NCBI RefSeq assembly: GCF_003171515.1
Contig: NC_089399.1
Span: 2,728,001-2,792,000 of the forward strand
Direction: 5' to 3'
DNA from: Pyrenophora tritici-repentis
Taxonomy: Eukaryota > Ascomycota > Dothideomycetes > Pleosporales > Pleosporaceae
Length of the DNA: 64,000 bases
Translations under genes and position numbers: made by a program
Shown: positions 55,565 through 64,000 of the stretch, one piece after another
Numbering within the stretch: the first letter of the stretch is position 1
How the letters are laid out: every line of letters starts with the position of its first letter
Notes under the pieces: model-generated
Database searches by the model: none
Seen by the model: the letters and a program-made list of their open reading frames with translations, nothing else
What the model was told of the DNA's origin: nothing

Positions 55565-56093
55565 TCTGTACGGTTACAAAAATTCTGATTCACACATAGT
55601 CCAGCTCTTAACGGGTCAGCTTCGGGGTTGCAAAATTATTCGATAGCCTCCAAGCCGCCACGACCGCTTGCTTAGGGGCCCAGAGCATTTTAGTATCTTG
55701 GATTCCGGGTCACCACACCCATCGTATGCATGACTAAAGCACGCCATCGGAATAGTTGTATCTTCCGGGACTACCTAGGTAGTCGCTCCGCGCCTAGCTT
55801 ACACGAGCCTGTAGACGCTAAGTCGGGGGCTAAATCGGCGCACCAATAAGACATGCCTCAACATGCACATCACCTTGCTTCCCCCCTCCTTCTTCGGCAC
55901 ATCTACTGCCTCGGTAGGATTATCGTGATGGCGACGAGCTGAGCCGCAATTGCGACATGGCCATTTTCAATGTCATAAATAAAGGATAGGGGAGAGGAGT
56001 GAAAACGGCCGGTGTGCCGTCTTCCAGATCTCAGTAGCAACTCCCTGTTTGTGGAAATTTCTTTCCTAGCTGAAAAACAGCAGTCCCTCCAGA
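55565..56093. promoter_or_regulatory. Shared promoter region of the dioxygenase/permease pair
   Basis: 529 bp between two divergent start codons. A perfect 16-bp palindrome GACTACCTAGGTAGTC lies at 55769-55784, near the middle. I did not find a clear match to the Cys3/MetR site (ATGRYRYCAT). Confidence 0.55.
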
Positions 56094-57804
56094 ATGGGCA
56101 ACGACATCGAGGCGTACCCGCAGACGGCGCGAGTCAGCGATATCGATGCAAACTCGCTCAAATCAGCGGACCACGTGGGCAGGCAGGAGCTTGCGGACAT
56201 TATCCATCCGCACGCAAGCTACGAAGGTCACCATCGCTTCGATTCACATGCCAGCTGGAGCGAGGAGGAGGAACGCCGCGTTGTGCGGAAAACAGATCTC
56301 CGGTTGTTGACATGGCTCTGTCTTATGATGTTTGGGCTGCAGGAAAGTTGCCGTAGCGCCTGCGGACTGAACATGAGTACTGACTATAGTAGCTCGATCG
56401 CGGAAACGTGTCGAATGCGCTCGCGGACAATCTCCTCGAAGATCTCAAGTTGACCAGCGATGATTACAATAATGGCACAACAATTCAGTTGCTATGCTTC
56501 CTTGCCGCTGAGTTTCCAGTGCAATTGTGAGTACAAGGACCATTGGTTTCCAATTTATCTAGTTCTAATTCTTGTTTGTATTTAGTCTTACCAAACGATA
56601 TGGATTCAAATACGTTCTCCCAACCTTGATGCTGGCCTGGGGAACTGCGTCTTGGGGTCAAGCGTGGATGCACAATCGCACTTCGTTCTATCTCGGCCGC
56701 GCAGCCATTGGACTCTGCGAAGGTGGCTTCATTCCTGGTGTCATCTTGTTTGCGACCTACTTCTACAAGTCCAAGGAGCTTTCCATGCGTCTGGCTGCCT
56801 TCTGGTCCACACTCAATATAGCCCGCGTCATTTCCGCCTTGCTTGCAGCCGGTATATTGGAAATGCGTGGCGTCGGTGGAAAGCCAGGCTGGTTTTGGCT
56901 GTTCCTTCTCGAGGGGCTTTTGACCGTTGTCATCGCCATTATATCGTTTCTGCATTTACCCGCATCACCGACAAACACCAAAAATGTGCTTTGGCGCAAG
57001 GGCTGGTATACAGAGCGAGAAGAGGTCATCATGGTGAATCGAATCCTTCGAGACGATCCAGCAAAAGGCCTCACGGCTCTCAAGGAGCCTGCCACTTTCA
57101 AGGATATCCGGGCGGCCTGGTCAGATTCCTCCATGTGGGGTCTATACTTCATCGGCCTCATTGCCTATATCCCCGCCTCGCCCGTGCAAGGCTATCTTAC
57201 GCTCACGCTCAAACGTCTTGGTTTCAGCACTTTCAACAGTAACATGTTGACCATTCCGTCTGCCGTACTTCAGGTCATCACTATGCTCGCCCTAGCATAT
57301 TCCAGTGACTACTTCAACGAACGCACTTTCCATTGCATATTCGGGGAGTTCTGGATCATGCCGCTTCTAGTTGCACTTCTAACGCTTCCCGATGGCGGCC
57401 GCGAATGGAGCCGCTTTTCCCTAATCACGCTCATCTCCGGGTACCCGTATTTTCATCCTTTGGTCTCGTCCTGGATCTCCGAAAACACGTTCGATGTCAA
57501 GAAGCGCGCAATTACCGCTGCAACGTACAATGTTATTGTGCAAATCGGGTCTCTGATTAGTTCGCAGATTTACCGCAAGTACGACGGCCCGTACTACAAG
57601 CAGGGAAATTCAGTGCTGGTGGCTATCTGTGCTCTGAGTTTAGTTACGTTCCTTGTGCAGCGCCAGGTTTTGCTACGCTTGAACAAGAAAAAGCAGGAGA
57701 AATGGGAACAGATGACTTCTGAAGAGAAGGCTGTATACCAGGCAGATAGTGTTGCACGTGAAGAGGAGGGCAATAAGCGGTTGGATTTCAGATTTACGAC
57801 ATAG
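56094..57804 (+). CDS. Dal5-family MFS permease with a non-canonical GA donor in its first intron
   Basis: Plasma-membrane permease, 533 aa if exons 56094-56342, 56393-56526 and 56586-57804 are joined. The first exon ends [11 protein letters not shown] and the second starts [18 protein letters not shown], exactly the family continuity. Later blocks are [55 protein letters not shown] and [28 protein letters not shown]. The first intron (56343-56392) begins GAAAGT, not GTAAGT, and ends TAG with a TACTGAC branch point; no GT nearby gives the right phase. Retention of the 50-nt intron shifts the frame and stops within 37 codons. So the gene is either spliced at GA..AG or is a recent pseudogene. 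Paired with the TauD dioxygenase. Confidence 0.85.
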
Positions 57805-58466
57805 TCTGAACTTCGGATGATAACTTAGGGGGAAGTACCGAGGTAGTCTTTCGAAAATGGTATGCAACGATGCTGTTACTGTCACAACATGACACATTTT
57901 CCAAATTTCGCTCTTATGCACACATCAACCAGAAAATTTCATTCTGGCCTTAGCCTCACCAAGAATCTTAGCACCGATAATCTGAGATGGCCCTCGGTAC
58001 TATACCGTCGACGTTCCCTTATCGGCTGCAAAGGCCCGCCCGTGTTACCAAATTCGTCTCTAGTCCAGCCCACTGCATCTACAACGCCCCACCCTCACCC
58101 AAAAACTACTGCATGTCGTGATTGCGGGGGTGGATGACGTTTCCCCGCGATCTCGAGTCATCACGAGTGCTGAAGGAACACGGCCATGACAGCGTGGAGT
58201 TAGCCGCAATCGCCCAAACAAGGTATCTCACCCGACAGCGGGAGAAGCTACATCAGTGACCTGCTCCTTTCATGGCGGATCCTCGGGCTTGGGATGCACT
58301 CGGTCGGCAGAACTTTTGAGCGGCGGGTGGCATGTATGACTGAGAGTTGAGCCGCTTTGCTTGGGGGCGTGTTTTGCTGTCGCTTACTTTCAGCTGGGAC
58401 ACAGACAATTGAGACCTAACATTTTGGAAAATCAACAAACCGGTACTCTCTATACATAATTGCAAA
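57805..58466. other. Intergenic region upstream of the aldo-keto reductase
   Basis: About 660 bp; presumed 3' UTR and promoter, both genes on the plus strand. Nothing else recognised. Confidence 0.5.
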
Positions 58467-59717
58467 ATGGCGTGGGAGGAACCTCGTAAAACGGGCATGC
58501 AGTACCGCCGCCTAGGTAACTCGGGTTTGCACGTGTCTGTCCTGGGTTTGGGAGGCTGGCTCACGTATGTCGATTTTTCCTTTACATTTTCAGCCTATAT
58601 ACACTCCATTTGAGCATACCTAACCAACACCAACAGTTTCGGAGGCCACGTCGAAAATGGTAAGAAAACCAAAATTCTACATCCCATCTCCGCACCCACC
58701 TAACCCAAAATCCCCCCAGACCTCACATTCACCATTATGAAAACCGCCTACGACAACGGCATAAACTTCTTCGACACAGCCGAGTCCTACGCCGGCGGCC
58801 AATCCGAGATAATAATGGGCCAAGCCATCAAAAAGTACGGCTGGAAACGCAACGACCTAGTCATCTCCACCAAACTAAATTGGGGCGGTGCAAACGGCGA
58901 GGTTTTAGTAAACAACCACGGTCTCAGCCGCAAGCACATCATCGAAGGCCTCGCTGCATCGCTCAAGCGCTTGGAACTGGACTACGTGGATATAGTGTAC
59001 GCGCACCGCCCGGACCGTCTTACCCCCATGGAGGAAACCGTGCGTGCGTTCAACCACGTGATTGAGCAGAAGGGGTGGGCGATGTACTGGGGTACGTCGG
59101 AGTGGTCGGCCGATGAGATTGCTGAGGCGTGTGGGATAGCGAAGCAATTGGGTCTTATAGCGCCTGTCGTGGAGCAGCCACAGTATAACCTACTTGAGCG
59201 CAAGAAAGTGGAGCAAGAGTTTCAGCGGCTTTACGCTAGGTTTGGTATCGGGCTGACGACGTTTTCGCCCCTCAAGTTTGGGTTGCTGAGTGGCAAGTAT
59301 AACGATAGTCCTGATGCGCCGCCGGCGGGGTCGAGGTTCGCGGAGGGTAAGGATGGGTTCGTTAGTAGCATGCGGGATCAGTATGGGAACGATATGTGGA
59401 GTGGAATGATTGGTAGTGCGAGAAAACTGAAGGTGAGTGGTTCATTTTTTCTGTCTTAATCTTTGGAGTAGCAGAGAGCTAACGTGGCTGAACAGCCTGT
59501 CGCGGATAAGTTGGGTATTAGCCAGTCGCAGTTGTCGTTGGCGTGGTGCTTGAAGAATCCCAACGTTTCAGCGGTGATTACGGGAGCATCGAGACCGGAG
59601 CAAGTAGTAGATAATTGCCAGGCGCTCAAGGTCTTGGATAAGCTTACGCCGGAGGTGATGGCGGAGATTGATGGGATCGTTGGCAGCATTCAGTTAGACC
59701 CCGCGAGACAGGATTAG
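58467..59717 (+). CDS. Aldo-keto reductase, potassium-channel beta-subunit (Kv-beta) type
   Basis: NADPH-dependent reductase of the AKR6-like group, cytosolic. 351 aa from exons 58467-58564, 58637-58659 (only 23 nt), 58720-59432 and 59496-59717. TIM-barrel start [26 protein letters not shown] is assembled across the first two introns. The catalytic tetrad is visible: Asp and Tyr in [14 protein letters not shown], Lys in [10 protein letters not shown], His in IVYAHRPD. Kv-beta-type features are [27 protein letters not shown] and [17 protein letters not shown]; cofactor binding is in [16 protein letters not shown]. Fungal members are commonly annotated as voltage-gated K+ channel beta subunit, but a channel partner is not shown here. 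Confidence 0.93.
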
Positions 59718-60084
59718 CTGTTAAGGTTTTATGGGATCCTGACAATAGACATTAAAAGTGTACTCGCATTGCGAATTAAGATCCAATTCAGCATATAACG
59801 GGTGACAGGTATACACTGTGCAATAATCCTTGCCTAGACTGACCCAATATGGTTCAACCTGGTACGTATACTCAACGCAAACATTCAAAAAGTAGGAATC
59901 AATCGCTACTGACCCGTATTTTTATGTGCAGGACTATATATACCCAAGAAATCGTGCATGAAACAGCACGTCGCATCACAAGCATCAAGACAGAGTGTAA
60001 CAGGGTATTAATTCATTGATTAGCCCGCAGGCAAGGTATCTCATATATCGTAACCACTCTCTCACAAACTTCCTTCAACGACCT
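59718..60084. other. Convergent intergenic region
   Basis: About 370 bp between the reductase stop and the HSP9/12 stop. A/T-rich; presumed overlapping 3' UTRs. Confidence 0.5.
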
Positions 60085-60465
60085 CTACAAGCCGCTGCCA
60101 TGGGTGTGGGTAGTGTGAGTACCATGGGTGGTAGTGTTGGTGTGGTGACCCATGCCAAGCGCATCCTTGGTCTTGTCAACAATGCTGCCGCCAGTGGAGC
60201 CATGGGTATTCCTGTCCTTTGAGCGACCGAACTTGTCCATGGTAGACTGAGTGTTTGTCTTTGAAGAGTCGGGCTGGGCCTCGCGGGCAATCTTGTCGCC
60301 GGTGCCGGTCAGGGATTCCTTGATCTTGGTGCCGGTGGACTTTGTGGACTGGGGTTGCTGGTGCGGGTGTTAGATTAATGTTCTAGGGCTGAAGGAGTGG
60401 AAGTAGGGACATACCATGGCCTCGCCAATCTTGGTGTGGGTATCTTTGCGGAATGCGTCAGACAT
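60085..60465 (-). CDS. HSP9/HSP12-family stress protein
   Basis: Small hydrophilic, intrinsically disordered stress protein that stabilises membranes under heat, osmotic or stationary-phase stress (as yeast Hsp12, S. pombe Hsp9). 107 aa from exons 60465-60415 and 60357-60085 (324 nt). It begins MSDAFRKDTHTKIGEAM and continues QPQSTKSTGTKIKESLTGTGDKIAREAQPDSSKTNTQ, which is the family's KxKExxTGxxDKxAxxxQPDSxKS pattern. The C terminus is a His/Thr/Gly-rich low-complexity tail (MGHHTNTTTHGTHTTHTHGSGL), unusual for yeast homologues but seen in filamentous fungi. The intron has a GTATGT donor. Upstream CRE-like sites fit stress regulation. Confidence 0.85.
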
Positions 60466-62224
60466 GATTGTGGTTGTTGGATAGTCTTGGTTTGTGGGTT
60501 ATAGGTTGTTTTGATAGTAAAGGTGTTTGAATCGTGAGTGTAGTTGATGTTGATGGAGACTACAACGCAAAAGCAAAAGCATGTCATTTATATGTCTAGG
60601 TATTCAAGCAACTACGTCATGGTCTGTGACTGACGTTCGCCGTAACAGCAGGCGTTGACTGACAGCTGCCTGGAATGAGACCGAGGACGTCATACTGTTG
60701 TGAATCTGACGAAGGCGAGATATCGATCCTGCTTTCGTGATAGGCCTCCTTTGTTCGCTTGTTTGCATTGCAATCAAGAGGCAAAAAGTGCAGGGGTAGA
60801 TAAGGCAAGATCAGCAACGAAATCAAGCTGCTGACCCGTGGTGAAAGGCCGAACGAGAGACGTTTGCAGTTATTAGCGCATGATGCGAGATTTCTTCCCG
60901 CTCTGCATAACGTCATGGCAATATTTCTATTTCCGTAGGCGTGAGTAGTACCGATCGCGATAGCTATTACCAGGAGTCTGTTTGACAGCTCCATGGCAGG
61001 GCCATACTGCTGCGGTCCCTGCGTCGGACACAAGTCCCACGTGTAGCAATGACGTCATCCCGTCGAATCTCTAGCACAGCGCAATCAAGCTTCTAGATGA
61101 TGGCCATGTCAACGGAGGTCGGAGCTTGATTATGTCCAGCATCCTGCTACCAGTTTACGGGACGAATACAGCGATCATCGCTGACGCGACGGTAGTCGAT
61201 ATGGCGGAATTGCCGGAAGGCTGATCAGCGTCTAGGGAAGGCTTGAGCGCGACACCCTTCGCGATTGTGTAGAGTCAGCACGGAGGAACATGGCGAGCAA
61301 AAGAAATGTCGCGCGGCCTCTACGTCTCCGGCCATGACTAAGACGCTGCACGGGCCCAAGACACGGTAGAGTCGAGAATCTTTTCCGAGCCCGAAATCAC
61401 GAGACATAGTACAAGGCGCAGCACTGGACTCCAGAGCGGAGAATCGGAGACTACATGGAAAGAGGAGATGTTGAGAAGCGGATGATGGTGTGCTTTAAGA
61501 CTGGCTCCAGCCAACGCGGTGTACATGTGGAGACGTTATCGACACCCACTCTATACCCAAGCAATGGCGGTATGTGTTGTTGAGGACTTGTCTCGTGGCA
61601 GCGCGTTCAGGCGCTACAGGCGACGCGCGCGGAAGAGCGGTCGCTGGGAGATGAAGGTCATGCCGTACGCAAGCCGCCACGTCGCTCTGGAAAAAGCAGA
61701 GGCTGGGTATACACAGCAATGGAGCAGTCTAATGCAGGAACACGACGGGCTAAGGTCCCTTTGCAGGCGCCGAGTAGCCCGATTGCGAGTAGTGTGTTGT
61801 GTAATTGGTTGTTGGGCAGGACGGGACATGACGTTAGTGTTCCGGATGGTTGCTATGGGCTTCCGACTTTGTTTGGGTCCAACCACCTCCCAGCCACATT
61901 GACCAACCTCACTATTTTTCACAACAGCAAAACTACCAGGCGCTGCAGCAGAGAGAGAAGTCACATTCCACGCTACCCACCACATTGAACTTTCTCACCC
62001 GCAGGAGGCATCTGACAATTGTCTTTGTAGTGCACATTCCGACCACGCTGCCACTATCCCGTCAAGCGTACCGAACATCAATCCGCATTCCGCTCTTCGA
62101 CCTGTACACTTGAGACAAGACCCAAAAGCACCTGCCTGAGTGCATTCCACCGCTCGTTTCGCCCGGCCCTCTGGGGGCGCAGGGAGCAAGACCCATTGGA
62201 GCCGATTGAAGCGACATATTCATA
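60466..62224. other. 1.76-kb intergenic region between HSP9/12 and FIG1
   Basis: Divergent promoters plus about 1 kb in which I see no supported gene. A frame at 61519-61902 has no domain and overlaps frames on the other strand. Contains the CRE cluster annotated separately. Confidence 0.45.
60614..61058. promoter_or_regulatory. Cluster of CRE/ATF-like sites upstream of the HSP9/12 gene
   Basis: Within 600 bp upstream of the HSP9/12 start are five TGACGT-type motifs in either direction. They are ACGTCAT (60614-60620), TGACGT (60631-60636), GACGTCAT (60686-60693), ACGTCAT (60910-60916) and a perfect ATGACGTCAT palindrome near 61049-61058. Such sites bind Atf1/AtfA-type bZIP factors under the Hog1/Sty1 stress kinase pathway (established in S. 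pombe and aspergilli). Function here is inferred. Confidence 0.55.
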
Positions 62225-63140
62225 ATGGCGAACCTACGTTTCGCGGTCAGCATGCAACGTGAGTACTATTCACTCGCTGTGCATAGAGGGATTGCAAACT
62301 GACTTTTATCAGGGTTAATACCGTTTCTTGGCTTCCACCATGTTCTCATGATTCTCATCGCTATTGCGATAATATTACTATGTAAGATGAGACAAAAGCA
62401 TGCCATATCAACCCAACTAACAATCTCCAGCATTACTACTGGCAGGATGCTCATCGACATCGCCACTCATTCCCGGAATCTTCCTCATCTCCATGTGGTA
62501 CGAAAAGTTCACACCCACCTACGCACCTGAACAAGTCGACCCGGGTGTCACAGCCGCAATTGCCAACATTGTCGGCAATGCACAGCTCGGCGTGCGCGTC
62601 GGCTACTTTGGCATCTGCATCAACCGCGACGGCGGTGGCTTCATTTGCTCCAACAACGCCACAGCACTCGTCGACAATGTCTCGGTCGACCAGGATCCCC
62701 TCAACCTCGTGTGGGTAGCGGCTACATTCAAGGACGCCGTTGTGTTTCCCTACCTGCTCATTGTGGCCATCATCCTCGCCTTCTTCACATTCATCCTACT
62801 TGCCACCTTTCCTGGATGGCACGAGGAGCACGATGAGCGAACTGGGTCCGAGGTCGACGTCAAGCCATTCCCATCAAGGCCTGTCTCACAAGTTGCACTC
62901 GCACTCATCTTCATCGCATCCATCTTTGTCCTGGTTTCCGTCCTATGGCAACACACAGCATCAGTCGCAGCCGCAACCATTGTGCAAGATCTCGGAAACG
63001 GGAGCGTCAAATCTGGCGTCGGTACATCGGCCATGGTTCTTGGCTGGTTCGGCTTTGTCTTGCTCATAATAGTAACCATCGGGCTGCTCGTCATGATTCT
63101 CAGCATCATTGTTCTCGACCGCCTCACCGACAACGACTAA
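62225..63140 (+). CDS. FIG1: Fig1-family calcium regulator and membrane-fusion protein
   Basis: Four-pass membrane protein of the Fig1 family, needed in yeast and filamentous fungi for low-affinity calcium influx and cell fusion or mating. 270 aa from exons 62225-62258, 62313-62381 and 62431-63140 (813 nt). TM1 is assembled across the second intron (VLMILIAIAIILL, then SLLLAGC). The extracellular domain holds the family motif GVRVGYFGICINRDGGGFIC with its cysteines. Three further helices follow (FPYLLIVAIILAFFTFILL, VALALIFIASIFVLVSVLW, AMVLGWFGFVLLIIVTIGLLVMIL). The short first exon begins ATG GCG AAC. Confidence 0.88.
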
Positions 63141-63935
63141 GAGGACCGACAGGACGGAGAATATTTTCAGAACATAATTAACGGGAGGAGGAGCATTTTG
63201 TTGTTGCGATTGTGTAATTTCGTGCCGAGTGTACTCGGCCTTTTCTTCTTCCGCCTAGTTTCATACCCTTTTGGCGATGCAATAGCAGCGTGCTGCTCAG
63301 AACAATATTGTTTGGCATACTTGGCGTTGAGGGTGTTATTTGCGACACACGATTTCGATTCATGGCAGTCAGTGCTGAGGGTTATCCAGCCATGTCTAGA
63401 CGGAGGAACGACCCAATTAAAAGAGACGCTGGGATCGTTGGAATGTATTTATGTAGTAAACGAAAGAATGAGAATTGAATATGTCAAGCAAACATCGGCC
63501 CCAAACTGCGCCACTCGCGTGAAGGTGTTTCTGTCGTGATGCGGATCCGGGGTTTTATCGCATGGGGCTAAACGCGGGGAAACGCGCAGTCGTGGGAAGG
63601 ATCGGAACGGCTTGAGCACTTCCGGAATAGAACATCGTTGCTCTTGCAATCCATCTTGCTCTATCAGCTATGAAACCATGGACTCTTTGGCTTCTCCGTC
63701 GAATATTGCAGCGGAGTTACTCCGAAGACCGGCGGTAGGGTGCAATCACAGTTGGCGCCATGCCTAGGCGGGCATAGGGCATTTTGTCGCGTCCAAAAAA
63801 TTTGGTGGGGTTCACCTGAGAGACATGCAGCTCTGACTGCTGACAGTTTAAAATCTCCCCAAGCCTTTCAATCTTCTCCTCCTTGTCCTCACTTCCCCTC
63901 CTACCAATTCTAGTCGTTTTTCCCAATTACTCATC
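63141..63935. other. Intergenic region
   Basis: About 800 bp between FIG1 and the last gene. The final ~80 bp (pyrimidine-rich) look like a 5' leader. No other feature recognised. Confidence 0.5.
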
Positions 63936-64000
63936 ATGTCTAGCTACGCGCTTCCCAAGTCCCACCAGGACGTATGTTGCCCCGCTTCACAAAGAAGTAC
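63936..64000 (+). CDS. First exon of a gene cut by the window end, possibly serine hydroxymethyltransferase
   Basis: ATG in a good context (TCATCATGTCT) opens MSSYALPKSHQD, followed directly by a GTATGT splice donor at 63972. The leader upstream is CT-rich. The sequence resembles the start of fungal cytosolic serine hydroxymethyltransferases (pattern M-S/A-x-Y-x-L-x-x-x-H-x-x), but twelve residues are too few to prove it. The remainder lies outside the window. Confidence 0.35.
   Translation, partial: MSSYALPKSHQDVCCPASQRS

Noticed and set aside
61519..61902. 127-codon plus frame upstream of FIG1
   Set aside because: No domain, basic random-looking composition, and similar-length frames on the opposite strand.

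Overview
This 64-kb window is nuclear DNA of a filamentous ascomycete, most likely a dothideomycete of the Pleosporales (inferred from gene content and style; no rRNA or other marker is present to prove it). The evidence is short introns of about 45-60 nt with GT..AG ends and CTAAC/CTGAC branch points, tightly packed genes on both strands, and typical fungal families: metacaspase, Mon1, Pkr1, AMSH/Sst2, Zn2Cys6 regulator, Fig1, HSP9/12, tannase and Dal5-type permeases. Gene models were rebuilt by joining exons by hand. Every multi-exon model given as a gene sums to a whole number of codons.

Layout. 1-16.8 kb is ordinary gene space: metacaspase (5' cut by the window edge), AMMECR1 protein, ribosomal protein eL29 (four short exons), an MFS permease, a lineage-specific unknown, MON1, a PRISE-like reductase broken by one in-frame TGA, a 75-aa probable mitochondrial protein with an 18-nt exon, and a classical tyrosine phosphatase. 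16.8-27.2 kb is a gene-poor stretch with simple repeats and one Tc1/mariner element (24341-26030), itself split by a 158-bp perfect foldback element with hAT hallmarks. 27.2-46.7 kb is gene space again: Zn2Cys6 regulator, aldose 1-epimerase, a 3-kb empty stretch, AMSH-like deubiquitinase, Pkr1, a NIF3-like small protein, a PLP decarboxylase, a large Sgs1/QDE-3 type RecQ helicase and a MOSC protein. 46.9-52.2 kb is a transposon nest: a pogo/Fot1-type element with 48-bp inverted repeats and TA duplications, its reading frame killed by seven stop codons, holding an apparently intact hAT element (48138-51299). 52.4-64 kb holds a tannase-family esterase, a divergent TauD dioxygenase/permease pair, an aldo-keto reductase, an HSP9/12 stress protein, a Fig1 protein and the first exon of a gene cut by the window end.

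How things fit together. The TauD-family dioxygenase (54313-55564, minus) and the Dal5-family permease (56094-57804, plus) share a 529-bp intergenic region and look like a sulfonate uptake and desulfonation pair, similar in idea to yeast Soa1/Jlp1 (inference). The permease has an intron whose only frame-preserving donor is GA instead of GT.

The most interesting part is the set of DNA transposons. Two Tc1/mariner-superfamily elements are each interrupted by a hAT-type insertion with an 8-bp target duplication. The ends of the small foldback element resemble those of the full-length hAT (20 of 26 terminal bases), so the intact hAT transposase may mobilise the small one. All seven stops in the pogo frame can be explained as C-to-T changes at CpA, with no frameshift, as expected of repeat-induced point mutation (RIP), while the nested hAT frame is open. 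This gives a relative order of events.
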